A stretch of 64,000 nt of DNA, from assembly GCF_003344625.1 (NCBI RefSeq), contig NZ_QPKJ02000007.1, forward strand, positions 310,001-374,000. Reading direction: 5' to 3'. The number at the start of each line of letters is the position of its first letter. Within the stretch, counting starts at the first letter, position 1. The notes below the pieces were generated by a model. The model made no database searches. It saw nothing but the letters and a program-made list of their open reading frames with translations, and had not been told where the DNA came from. This stretch comes from Solirubrobacter deserti (GTDB lineage: Bacteria > Actinomycetota > Thermoleophilia > Solirubrobacterales > Solirubrobacteraceae). Below, in pieces: positions 22,148-32,057 of the stretch. Both the position numbers and the translations under genes were made by a program.

Positions 22148-23656
22148 TCACATCGGTCGGGTCGATGTCCGCGGGCGGACCTGTCGTCGCGCGTGGCGCG
22201 ATGGCGGCTCGTAAGGGAGACTTGCTCGATGACCAGACGCGCAGTGTCCAGCGAGCAGGCGCCGGCAGCACTCGGTCCGTACAGCCAGGCGATCGTCGCC
22301 AACGGCCTCGTCTTCTGCTCCGGGATGGCCGGCATCGATCCGACGGGCGCGATCCCGGAGGGGATCGAGGCTCAGACCGAGCAGGCGCTGACCAACCTGG
22401 CGCGCGTGCTCGAGGCGGCGGGCGCGTCGATGGACGACGTGGTCAAGACGACGATCTTCTACGCCGACGTCGAGGACTTCGCTCGCCTGAATGAGGTGTA
22501 CGCGCGGCACATGCCCGACCCGCCGCCGGCGCGCTCCGCTCCGGCGCACGTGCGGCTTCCGCGGGGTCTCCTCGTCTCGATCGAGGCCATTGCGGTCCTT
22601 CCGACCTGATCGTGGGCCGTGGCCCGGCGCTGCGACTGCCGACGGTCGTGACGGACGCGTGCCGGCGTGTTTGGTCAGCGCGCGGTCCAGGAACGGTCCG
22701 AGCGTGCGGGCGAAGACCTGCGTGAGGTGGTCGGTGTCCTTGTGCACGAGCGCGCCGCCGATCACCGGATAGCAGCGCCGCGAGTCGCAGAACTGGCGTG
22801 TCAGGTCGATGGCCGGCCGGCCGGTCGCACGCGCGGCCGCGGCGGCTGGATCCGGAGCGAGCCGGCGCGGGTACGAGCAGGCGCCTTCGAGCGGGCGCTG
22901 GTGAGCCATCCGGCGACGGACGCAGTCCTTGGTTGCGATGGGCTCCGCGGGCGCGTCGCGGACGACGATCACGTTCCTGTCGGCCAGCTCGGAGAAGCGC
23001 GCGATGTAGCCCGCCAGACGGGCGGCGTGCGCGCTCTGGCCGGGCGCGGGCATGACGAACTGCTCGGCCTTGCCGGCGACGAAGATCGTCCGGATCTCCG
23101 GGTGGTCGTGCAGCCACGACATGACGTCGGCGTTCCATTGCGGGCAGCGTTGATCGAACGGCGGCCCGGCGCCCGTGGTCGCCGTCGAGAACATGCACAG
23201 CGGCACCGAGGCGTCCTCCACTCGCCAGTTGCGTCGCCTGGCGACGACCGCGAGCGCCGGGCGCATGTGCTGCGCATGGCTGTCGCCGATCAGCGCGACG
23301 GTCGCGCTTGGGTGGGTCGCGCCGAATGTGCACGGCGAGAGCTGCTCGGTGACCTTGTGGGGACGGCACGCGAAGTTGGGATTGAGGAGGGCCTGATCGG
23401 GGGTGGGCGCGACCAGTCGGGCCAGCCCGGGGTTCAGGCAGCGACGTTCGGGGTCGCGTGAAGCGGCGCCGAAGCAGTGCGGCGCGGCCTCCGCCGCCGC
23501 GGCGACGGCCAGAGCCGCAAGTGCGAGCAGTGCGCAGGCGAGCGCGCGGGCGGACCATCGGCCGCGACCGTGCGGTCCTGCGGCCGGTGTCCATCCGGGT
23601 GCGGCGGACGTTGCGAAGGGATGCACGCGCGTGCAGCGCGCGCCCGGACCATTCAT
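22148..23656 (-). CDS. secreted SGNH-hydrolase-domain protein with run-on C-terminus
   Basis: The first 340 or so residues are convincing. A basic N-terminus and one hydrophobic segment (ALACALLALAALAVAAAA) lead to an SGNH domain like that found C-terminal to OafA/YrhL acyltransferases, with VALIGDSHAQHM (Ser nucleophile), SVPLCMF, WLHDHPEIRTIFVAGKAEQF and the catalytic DxxH in DTDHLTQ. It would normally end soon after FLDRALTK. Here the frame has no stop there and continues for about 160 residues antisense through the whole of ridA, low in complexity and Arg-rich. A one-base shift near 22680 would end it at a TGA. The original stop has probably been lost. Confidence 0.6.
   Translation of the reverse strand: MNGPGARCTRVHPFATSAAPGWTPAAGPHGRGRWSARALACALLALAALAVAAAAEAAPHCFGAASRDPERRCLNPGLARLVAPTPDQALLNPNFACRPHKVTEQLSPCTFGATHPSATVALIGDSHAQHMRPALAVVARRRNWRVEDASVPLCMFSTATTGAGPPFDQRCPQWNADVMSWLHDHPEIRTIFVAGKAEQFVMPAPGQSAHAARLAGYIARFSELADRNVIVVRDAPAEPIATKDCVRRRMAHQRPLEGACSYPRRLAPDPAAAAARATGRPAIDLTRQFCDSRRCYPVIGGALVHKDTDHLTQVFARTLGPFLDRALTKHAGTRPSRPSAVAAPGHGPRSGRKDRNGLDRDEETPRKPHVRRSGARRRRVGHVPRVHLIQASEVLDVGVEDRRLDHVVHRRARRLEHARQVGQRLLGLSLDPLRDRARRIDAGHPGAEDEAVGDDRLAVRTECCRRLLAGHCASGHRASLPYEPPSRHARRQVRPRTSTRPM
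22229..22609 (+). CDS. RidA family protein (enamine/imine deaminase)
   Basis: A 126-residue RidA/YjgF/UK114-type protein that hydrolyses reactive enamine/imine intermediates released by PLP enzymes. Landmarks: APAALGPYSQAIVANGLVFCSGMAGIDP at the N-terminus, EQALTNLARVLEAAGASMDDVVKT in the middle, and the C-terminal ARSAPAHVRLPRGLLVSIEAIA with the substrate-binding Arg. ATG with a purine-rich AAGGGAGA site eight bases upstream. It lies entirely within the antisense extension of the SGNH gene on the other strand. Confidence 0.93.
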   Translation: MTRRAVSSEQAPAALGPYSQAIVANGLVFCSGMAGIDPTGAIPEGIEAQTEQALTNLARVLEAAGASMDDVVKTTIFYADVEDFARLNEVYARHMPDPPPARSAPAHVRLPRGLLVSIEAIAVLPT

Positions 23657-23817
23657 CCGGCGAAAATACGGTGCGGCGGCGAACCTGTGCGCTGCACGTC
23701 CGACCAGGTGCACGGCGCGACGGAAGCCGGTTCAGCCGACGGAGGGGCCTGTACGGCGGGTTGAGCGGCCCCGCGATCACCCACCCGCGTCGCGCGACGC
23801 GCTCCCGGTCGCGGGCG

Positions 23818-24480
23818 TCAACACACGAATCGAGCACGGGTGTTGGGGACGCCGGTGGCAGCTCCGGTGGCGCCGGCCTGGGAGCGCATGACCATGAAGC
23901 GAGGGCCGACGATGTCGCCGCCGCCGTCGAAGCGCACCGCGCCGATGATCGTCGTGGTCCGCAGACGCCGGAGCCAAGCGTTGACCGAAGCGCGCGTGCC
24001 GTCGGAGCGCGCGACCGCGTCGAGCAGCGCTTCGGCGGCCGCGACGGCGGCGAGCGTGGAGGGCCGCGGAGGCACGGGCAGGCGTCTGGCCGACATGCGG
24101 CTGCGGGCGTCGAGCGCTGCGAGCGGCACGTTGCGTCGTGGGTCGATGCGAACGACCTTGCCGTCAGCGGCGTCCAGCACCCAGACGCCGCCCTCACCGG
24201 CGGCGATGCGCGTCGGGCGCTCGCCGACGCGGATCGTGGCGGTCACCGCGTTGAGTTGCGGATCGATGCGGCTGGCCGTTCCGGCCAGGCTGTTCGCGAC
24301 CCGGATCGAGCCGAAGCCGCCGACCACCGCTGACGGCCCCGCGACCCGCCCGCCGGCCGCCGCGGCGATCGGGATCCGAGCGCTCAGCCGGCCGGAGTCC
24401 GGGTCGAGCCGGAGGACGCTGTCGTCCGCGGCGCTCGCTGCCCACAGCGCGCCGGCACTCAGCGCGAGATCGAGCTCCCC
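23818..24480 (-). pseudogene. remnant of a YVTN-propeller/periplasmic-binding (ABC substrate-binding) protein
   Basis: One frame fuses two partial domains. The first part has ALWAASAADDSVLRLDPDSG, VVGGFGSIRVANSLAGTASRIDP and VGERPTRIAAGEGGVWVLDAADG, which are propeller blades of the YVTN type. The second, after a short join near IDPRRNV, reads AAEALLDAVARSDGTRASVNAWL then GAVRFDGGGDIVGPRF, the C-terminal end of a Leu/Ile/Val-type binding protein. The large middle of the binding domain is missing, and no start or signal sequence precedes the blades. Such propeller-plus-binding-domain proteins are common in this lineage; this copy is an internal-deletion relic. Confidence 0.6.
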
Positions 24481-24483
24481 GAC

Positions 24484-24732
24484 ATGGCCACGCGGACACC
24501 GGTCGGCGTACCGCTGGACGTCGAGCCCCAAGACTTCGTGGCCGCTGCGCTCTCGCCGGACGGCCGCCACCTGTTCGCGCTCTCCACGAGCCGTACCGCA
24601 CTGCGCTGGGACCTCTCGATCCGCGTGTGAAAGCAGCACGCCTGCCGCGTCGCCGGGCGTGAGCTGACCTCGCGCGAATGGCGAGAAGCCCTCCCCGCCA
24701 TGCCGTACCGAACGGCCTGCCGGCCAGGCTGA
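24484..24732 (+). pseudogene. C-terminal WD40-repeat fragment with an in-frame TGA
   Basis: The plus strand reads PVGVPLDVEPQDFVAAALSPDGRHLFALSTS and ALRWDLSIRV, then TGA at 24628-24630, then in the same frame KQHACRVAGRELTSREWREALP and PYRTACRPG-stop. Actinobacterial WD40 proteins end with exactly this ACxxAGRxLTxxEW tail, with a Trp at the place of the TGA, so TGG to TGA is the simplest reading. Everything upstream of the last repeat is missing. It abuts the propeller remnant on the opposite strand. Confidence 0.6.
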
Positions 24733-24825
24733 GCGCCACAGGCCCGCGCGGACGAACGTCACCCCGCAGTTGACGCCGCGAGCGGGGTCGCGCCAGTTTC
24801 GCGTGCGCGTGTCGATTCTGCGCTC

Positions 24826-25010
24826 CCGCCCGCGGAGTTCCTGGAGGCCGTGACGGCGTTCGACGAGTTCCACGCCGAGCTCGCGCGGCGGCATCGCGTG
24901 GCAGGGCGAGCCCTTGCAGCCGTCGGCGACCGCGACGACCGCGACGACCGTGCGTGGGCGCGACGGTCGTCCGACGGTGACCGACGGGCCGTTCGCCGAT
25001 CTCAGGTGTA
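24826..25010 (+). pseudogene. YCII-related/DGPF-domain remnant with frameshift
   Basis: One frame gives EFLEAVTAFDEFHAELARRH; the adjacent frame continues GEPLQPSATATTATTV and GRDGRPTVTDGPFAD. Joined, they match the middle of DGPF-domain (YCII-superfamily) proteins, normally about 120 residues. The shift falls at about 24895-24905. Both the N-terminal MKYMLL-type strand and the part after DGPF are missing. Upstream to 24733 only non-coding DNA is seen. Confidence 0.5.
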
Positions 25011-25050
25011 CGCCTTCTCCACCGTCGGCTAAACGTCGCGCGGCCGAGCG

Positions 25051-26832
25051 TCAGCCCGATTCGCGGATCGCGCCGCGGATGCGCGGGCGCTTGGCCGCGG
25101 CGCTCGCGCCCGCGCTGCAGGCCGGGCGGTTCTCGCCCACCCGGTAGGAGCGGGTCTGGACCTTCTGGCCCGAGCGCACGCAGTAGAGCTTGCCGATGCC
25201 CGCGAAGCCGGGCTTGGTGATCGTGACGTCGATCGCGGCGCCCGGGCGCAGCGAAGCACCGTTCACCGCGGCCAGCAGCGACATCGACCCGCGGGCGGAC
25301 TTGCCGACCGAGAAGCTTCGGGCCAGGGCACCGGGGCAGGCGCTGCCGCGGCAGCGGACGGTGACCGTCGCGCCGGCGGGCACCTTGCGCGCCTCCAGCT
25401 CGGTGAAGCGGACGCGGTCGCTCGGGGATTCGTAGCGCAGCCAGCGGCCGTAGATCGTCGTGCCGCGGGGCAGGGACTGCTCGACGCGGAAGCGGATCGT
25501 CACCTGCGAGCGCTTGCCGCCCGGGCTGGTGTAGCGGAAGACGACCGCGCCGGAGCGGGACGCGCGCAGGAAGGCCCGGACCGCGCCCCGCTCGCCGGTG
25601 CGGGCGGTCGCGTTCCGGGTCCTGCCCCCGATCGTGGTGCGGATGTCGATCCGCGTGCGCTTGGGCGCCGAGCGGCGGACGCCGCCGACGGTGCAGGTCA
25701 GGCGGCCCGCGAAGCGGTAGCGCTTGTTGCGCCGCAGGACGATGACGCCGCGCGTGGTCCGCAGCGGCGGCTGGTCGAGGACCATCGTCAGGGCGGGGTT
25801 GGCGCACGTGCCCGGCGACGACGCCTGGGCGCCCTGGACGCCGCCGCCCGGGCTGCCGGGCTGCGGGATCAACGGGTCGGTGAAGCTCGAGCCGATCACC
25901 AGCGAGCGCTGCGGGATGTTCTCGATCAGCTGCCGGTTGATGACCTCGGTGCCGCGGGTCATGACCGTGGTCGCGTTGCCGGCGTGGTCGGTGACGGTCA
26001 CGGTGATCACGCGCAGGTCGGCCGCGGTGAAGCTCTCGGGAAGCGAGGTCGTGTCGAGGTTGAGCTCCACGCGCCCGCGGGTGATGCAGCCGACGGGCTG
26101 GAAATCGACGTCGTTCTGGCCGACGAGCCCGTATGCCAGGTCGACCGAAGCCGGGTCGCTGGACAGGTCCTTGCAGGCCGGGTCCGGGCCGCCGAACGTG
26201 GCGCGACCCTTCTCCACGCCGTCCACCGCGAGCACCGCTTCCTTGAGGCCGACTCCGTTGTCGATCGCGCTGACCTCCATCTTCATCGCGCCGGAAGCCG
26301 GGTTGCGCCAGCCGGCCACCGCGCCCGTGGGCGCCGCGGTGTCGCTGACCCGCATCGCGAGCGAGGAGACCTCGGCGCCGCCCGGGGTGTCGCACCGGGT
26401 GGCGACGCACTGGACGTCGAAGGCCACGCGCGAGCCGGTCGCGTCGTACGCCGCCGCGCCGTTGACCGGGGCGGCGGTCTCCAACGGCGTGTCGCCGACC
26501 AGCAGCTGGTAGCGCTGGCCCTCCGTAAGGCTCACGTTCCGGTTGAGCTTGACGCTCCTCAACGTCGTCGGGCTCGGCACGGAGAACGACCACCCCGCGC
26601 GGCCGGAGGCGGGGCGCGCGGTCAGCGCGCGCCCGGAGGCGTCACCGCAGCGGTTGGCCGCGGCGTCACCGCCGGCTCTCGAGGCGCGATCGCCCGTCTG
26701 GGGCAGCGGCTGACCCTCAGGCCCCTGGCAGACCCACAGCCACACGTCACCCGCGTTCGCCGCCGGCGCCGCGACGCCCGCCACGGCGAGCGTGCCGCAC
26801 AGCGCCAGCAGCAGACCGGCGAGTCGGCGCAT
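25051..26832 (-). CDS. secreted multidomain protein with conserved C-terminal module, function unknown
   Basis: About 593 residues. The signal peptide MRRLAGLLLALC to AANAGDVW sets the start; an ATG 39 bases further upstream is less apt. The N-terminal half has lectin-like or Ig-like character (WLWVCQGPEGQPL, RYQLLVGDTPLE, AIDNGVGLKEAVLAVDG, TVTVTDHAGNATT). The C-terminal third is strand-rich and basic, with VPAGATVTVRCRGSACP and ITKPGFAGIGKLYCVRSG, the same module type found at the end of two other secreted proteins in the window. Proteins of this layout are common and uncharacterised in Solirubrobacterales. Confidence 0.72.
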   Translation of the reverse strand: MRRLAGLLLALCGTLAVAGVAAPAANAGDVWLWVCQGPEGQPLPQTGDRASRAGGDAAANRCGDASGRALTARPASGRAGWSFSVPSPTTLRSVKLNRNVSLTEGQRYQLLVGDTPLETAAPVNGAAAYDATGSRVAFDVQCVATRCDTPGGAEVSSLAMRVSDTAAPTGAVAGWRNPASGAMKMEVSAIDNGVGLKEAVLAVDGVEKGRATFGGPDPACKDLSSDPASVDLAYGLVGQNDVDFQPVGCITRGRVELNLDTTSLPESFTAADLRVITVTVTDHAGNATTVMTRGTEVINRQLIENIPQRSLVIGSSFTDPLIPQPGSPGGGVQGAQASSPGTCANPALTMVLDQPPLRTTRGVIVLRRNKRYRFAGRLTCTVGGVRRSAPKRTRIDIRTTIGGRTRNATARTGERGAVRAFLRASRSGAVVFRYTSPGGKRSQVTIRFRVEQSLPRGTTIYGRWLRYESPSDRVRFTELEARKVPAGATVTVRCRGSACPGALARSFSVGKSARGSMSLLAAVNGASLRPGAAIDVTITKPGFAGIGKLYCVRSGQKVQTRSYRVGENRPACSAGASAAAKRPRIRGAIRESG

Positions 26833-26875
26833 CGATGCGCGAAGAGCGACCGTCACCGAACAACCGAGCACGGGG

Positions 26876-27847
26876 TCATCCCGAGCCCTCGTAGACGATC
26901 TGCGTGCGGTAGCGGATGACGGGCTTCTCGACCACGACCGTGCGCGTGCGCACGACCGGCACCTGGACCGTGCGGGTGCGGGTGCGACGGACGATCACGG
27001 TGCGCGTGGGCCCCGGGACCCGCTTGATCTTGATGACGGGCGGCTGGGGCGTGCCCTCCTTGGTGACCGTGACGGTCTTGACCACCGTCTTGCCCTCGGC
27101 GTCGGTCTCGCTGCGCTGCTCGACCTGCTGGACGGGCAGCCGCTTGACGACCTGGATCGTCGTCGGGCGCGTGACCGGCTTGGCGTCGGACTTCACGTCG
27201 CCCTTGGCCGGCGGCGGCGCGGGGTGCACAACGTAGGACGGGGAGCTGAGCAGCGGCGGCGGCGCCTGGAAGGTCTCCGGGCAGCCCTTGCACTCCTCCT
27301 TCTCCGCGATCACCGGCGGGCGCAGCGGGCTGCCGCTGCGGCAGCGAACGCGGACGACGTCATCGGCGTCCACGAGCACCGCGGTGCCCTGGGCGAGCAT
27401 CGCCTGCGCCGGTTCGGCGCGGCCCTTCACGAACGCGTGGTCGGTGACGCGGGTCGGCTCCACCAGGGTGACCGCGCGCAGCTTGCGGATGTAGCCCGCG
27501 ACCGCGTCCGCGGTCGGGCGCTGGCCCTGCACGCGCGCCCAGGCCTTCAGGTGGTCGGGCTTGGCGGCCAGCGCGGCGACCAGCCGCTCACGGTCGCACA
27601 CGTAGTTGGAGCCGGTGCCCCCGAACTGCGCGGAGCTCTTGATCGTGACGAGGCTCTTGACCTCGGCCGGCGGCGTGAACGCGGCGAGCTGCGTCGACGA
27701 GGCGGGGATGAAGGGAACCTCCTCCGCCTTGGCCACGGAGGCCTCGCGTCCTCCACCGACGAACCACCCGGCCGCCAAGCCGGCGGCGAGGACCACGAAG
27801 AGAAGAGCGACTCGCACCGCACGGGGGTGCTCACGGAATCCAACCAC
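26876..27847 (-). CDS. DUF6777-like membrane-anchored protein with basic repetitive tail
   Basis: A 323-residue protein. An N-terminal helix (VALLFVVLAAGLAAGWFVGG) anchors it. The central domain has YVCDRERLVAALAAKPDHLKAWARVQ, VAGYIRKLRAVTLVEPTRVTDHAF and QGTAVLVDADDVVRVRCRSGSPLRPP, matching DUF6777 proteins. The final 100 residues are low-complexity, rich in Val, Arg and Thr (TRTVIVRRTRTRTVQVPVVRTRT). GTG start. It lies 43 bases upstream of the secreted multidomain gene on the same strand. Function unknown. Confidence 0.7.
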   Translation of the reverse strand: MVGFREHPRAVRVALLFVVLAAGLAAGWFVGGGREASVAKAEEVPFIPASSTQLAAFTPPAEVKSLVTIKSSAQFGGTGSNYVCDRERLVAALAAKPDHLKAWARVQGQRPTADAVAGYIRKLRAVTLVEPTRVTDHAFVKGRAEPAQAMLAQGTAVLVDADDVVRVRCRSGSPLRPPVIAEKEECKGCPETFQAPPPLLSSPSYVVHPAPPPAKGDVKSDAKPVTRPTTIQVVKRLPVQQVEQRSETDAEGKTVVKTVTVTKEGTPQPPVIKIKRVPGPTRTVIVRRTRTRTVQVPVVRTRTVVVEKPVIRYRTQIVYEGSG

Positions 27848-27925
27848 GTTTGGGATCCCTACAGACTCCGGAGAGCCAGCGCAATCACTGGCCCGGGCCG
27901 CCGAATTCTGGTATGCAGGGTCGAG

Positions 27926-28090
27926 CTAGGACTGTGCGGTGCGCAGCTCCGACAGCTGCGCACGCAGGGTCCGGACCTCTTCACGCAGGGCCTCGACGAT
28001 CTCCTCGAGGTCGGCGTCCGGAGGCTGCAGCAACCCGTGCACCAAGGCGTGGTGACGGACCACATCGATGTCGCGACGCGACAGCAACAT
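27926..28090 (-). CDS. 54-residue coiled-coil microprotein
   Basis: MLLSRRDIDVVRHHALVHGL is followed by a predicted coiled coil, ADLEEIVEALREEVRTLRAQL, ending RTAQS. The composition is unlike the antisense frames around it, and it has an ATG and its own intergenic space between the kinase and DUF6777 genes. A TTTGGA...GGTAAT pair lies upstream as a weak promoter. No family recognised; it could bind a partner through the coiled coil. Confidence 0.6.
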   Translation of the reverse strand: MLLSRRDIDVVRHHALVHGLLQPPDADLEEIVEALREEVRTLRAQLSELRTAQS

Positions 28091-28137
28091 GTTCTGAGGA
28101 TTACCCGCATCCAAACGACCTCGAACCGCCGAACTGG

Positions 28138-30237
<2,100 letters not shown>

Positions 30238-30400
30238 CCGAGCCGACCATACGGATTCGCGGTCTCCCGCAACAAGGGCTCGGACCGCCTGCGACCCCGT
30301 GGGGCAAGCGGCTACGCGGGTCTCAGCGCACCGACGCGGCCGAAACGGGCGCCTGGCTCAGGTCAGCGTGGTTACGCATCGGCCGGACGGCGGGTGCGGG

Positions 30401-31945
30401 ATGCTGCCCTGCGTGTGGTCCGTGCTCGCGCTGCTCGTCGTCCTGCTCGCCCGCCCTGAGGCGGCCGTCGCGCAGGACGTCCCGTCCGGCTGGCAGCGCA
30501 CGCCGCAGCAGGTGGCGGACGCGGCGGTGAGCGATCCGCGCGTCCGGGAGGAGCGGGCCGGACGCGGGCGCACGGTGGTCGACGTCGCGCCGCGGCTTCA
30601 GGAGCGCGTGTGGGACGTCTCGGTGTTCGCCGGGCGCGAGGAGATCGCCGTCGCGGTCGTCGACGACGCGTCCGGGCGGGTGCTCGAGGCGTGGACCGGG
30701 CCGCAGGTGCAGTGGCCGATGGCGCGCGGGTACCCGGGCGCGTTCGGCGGAGCGGTCAACGCGCCGTGGGTCTGGATCGTCCTCGGCCTGCTGTTCCTCG
30801 CGCCGTTCCTGCGCGGGCCGCCGAGCATCGTCCACCTCGACGTGGCCGCGCTGCTCGCGTTCTCCGGCGCCTACGCGGCGTTCAACGTCCCGCACCTGAA
30901 GCTGTCCGCGACCGTCGCGACGGTCCTGCTCGCCTACCTGCTCGCCCGGATGCTGTGGGTCGCGTGGCGCGGTGGCAGCGCGCCCGCGCCCACGTGGCCC
31001 GCGTCCGTCTTCGTGGTCGGGCTCGTGTTCCTGCTCGGCTTCCGGGCGATCGTGTCGATCACGGGTGGCAACGTCGTCGACGTCGGCTACTCGGGCGTGA
31101 TCGGCGCCGACCGGCTCCCGCACGGCGAGGCGCTCTACGGCGCGTTCCCGGACGACAACGAGCACGGCGACACCTACGGCCCGGTCGCCTACGCGGCGTA
31201 CGTCCCGTTCGAGCTCGCCTTTCCCTGGAGCGGCACCTGGGACGAGCTGCCGGCGGCGCGCGCGGCCGCCGTCGCGTTCGACCTGGCGTGCGTGGCGCTG
31301 TGCTGGCTGCTCGGCCGCCGGCTCGGCGGCCCGCGGCTCGGGCTGCTGCTCGCCTACCTGTGGGCGGCGTATCCGTTCACGCTGCTGGTGATGGCGTCGT
31401 CGGCGAACGACGCGCTCGTGGGCGCGTTCGTGCTCGGCGCGCTGCTGCTCGCCGCGCGGCCCGTCGGCCGCGGCGTGGTAGGCGCGATGGCCGGATTGAC
31501 CAAGTTCGCCCCGCTCGCGCTGCTGCCGCTGCTCGCGACCTACCGGCACGGGCGCCGCGGCCTGCTGCTCACGGCGGCGGCCGCGCTGGTCACCGGCGCG
31601 CTGCTGCTGGCGCCGTTCGACGTCGGCGTCTTCTGGGATCGCACCCTGGGCTTTCAGGCCGGGCGCAGCTCGCCGTTCTCGCTCTGGGGCTCGTGGGAGC
31701 TCGCGGCGCGCGTGCAGCCCGTGGCGACGCTCGCCGCCGTCGCGCTGGCGGTGGCCGTCGCGTTCGTTCCGCGCCGTCGGGACCGCACCACGCTGTGCGC
31801 GCTCGCCGCCGCCGTCCTGATCGCCCTGCAGCTCGCGCTGGAGTACTGGTTCTACCTGTACCTGGTGTGGTTCGTCGCGCTCGTGTGGGCCGCGCTGCTG
31901 GCGCCTAGCGATGGTGCTCGGCGTAGCGACGCTGCTCGGGTGTGA
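30401..31945 (+). CDS. polytopic membrane protein, glycosyltransferase 87-like
   Basis: About 514 residues. A signal-anchor (CVWSVLALLVVLLA) is followed by an extracytoplasmic domain of about 110 residues (QRTPQQVADAAVSDPRVRE to WTGPQVQWPMARGYPG) and about ten transmembrane helices. The loop GNVVDVGYSGVIGADRL and GALYGAF-like PHGEALYGAFPDDNEHGDTYGPVAY resemble the GT87/DUF2029 polyprenyl-phosphate-mannose transferases. ATG at 30401 is preferred; GTG at 30368 is possible. Reading up to 30200 would cross the kinase start. The 160-base region before it shows no gene. Sugar donor and acceptor unknown. Confidence 0.72.
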   Translation: MLPCVWSVLALLVVLLARPEAAVAQDVPSGWQRTPQQVADAAVSDPRVREERAGRGRTVVDVAPRLQERVWDVSVFAGREEIAVAVVDDASGRVLEAWTGPQVQWPMARGYPGAFGGAVNAPWVWIVLGLLFLAPFLRGPPSIVHLDVAALLAFSGAYAAFNVPHLKLSATVATVLLAYLLARMLWVAWRGGSAPAPTWPASVFVVGLVFLLGFRAIVSITGGNVVDVGYSGVIGADRLPHGEALYGAFPDDNEHGDTYGPVAYAAYVPFELAFPWSGTWDELPAARAAAVAFDLACVALCWLLGRRLGGPRLGLLLAYLWAAYPFTLLVMASSANDALVGAFVLGALLLAARPVGRGVVGAMAGLTKFAPLALLPLLATYRHGRRGLLLTAAAALVTGALLLAPFDVGVFWDRTLGFQAGRSSPFSLWGSWELAARVQPVATLAAVALAVAVAFVPRRRDRTTLCALAAAVLIALQLALEYWFYLYLVWFVALVWAALLAPSDGARRSDAARV

Positions 31946-32057
31946 GCGCCTCGCCGTGGGTCAGCGCGAACCAGAGCTCGTTCTCGAGCCAGAACCGGTG
32001 CAGGAACTCCGCCAGCGACCCCTCGGACGATGGGCTGCTCGAGCAGCCGCTGCAAGC
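31905..32057 (-). other. possible small coding remnant downstream of glyA
   Basis: Directly after the glyA stop the same frame reads CSSSPSSEGSLAEFLHRFWLENELWFALTHGEALTPEQRRY and ends AEHHR-stop. The composition looks like a real acidic/aromatic protein tail rather than chance, but no ATG, GTG or TTG lies in frame before it. It is either the tail of a decayed gene or a start-less remnant; read-through of the glyA TAG would also produce it. It overlaps the end of the GT87-like gene by about 40 bases. Confidence 0.3.

Noticed and set aside
19023..25010. Active integrative element at tRNA-Arg
   Set aside because: No integrase, no direct repeat of the tRNA 3' end and no plasmid or phage gene could be found; only decayed fragments support an old event.
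30250..30400. Riboswitch in the leader of the GT87-like gene (GGGGCAAGC ... CGCGGGTCT looks a little like GEMM-I)
   Set aside because: The first GGCAAACC strand and the tetraloop are missing, and the order does not fit. Covariance search would be decisive.
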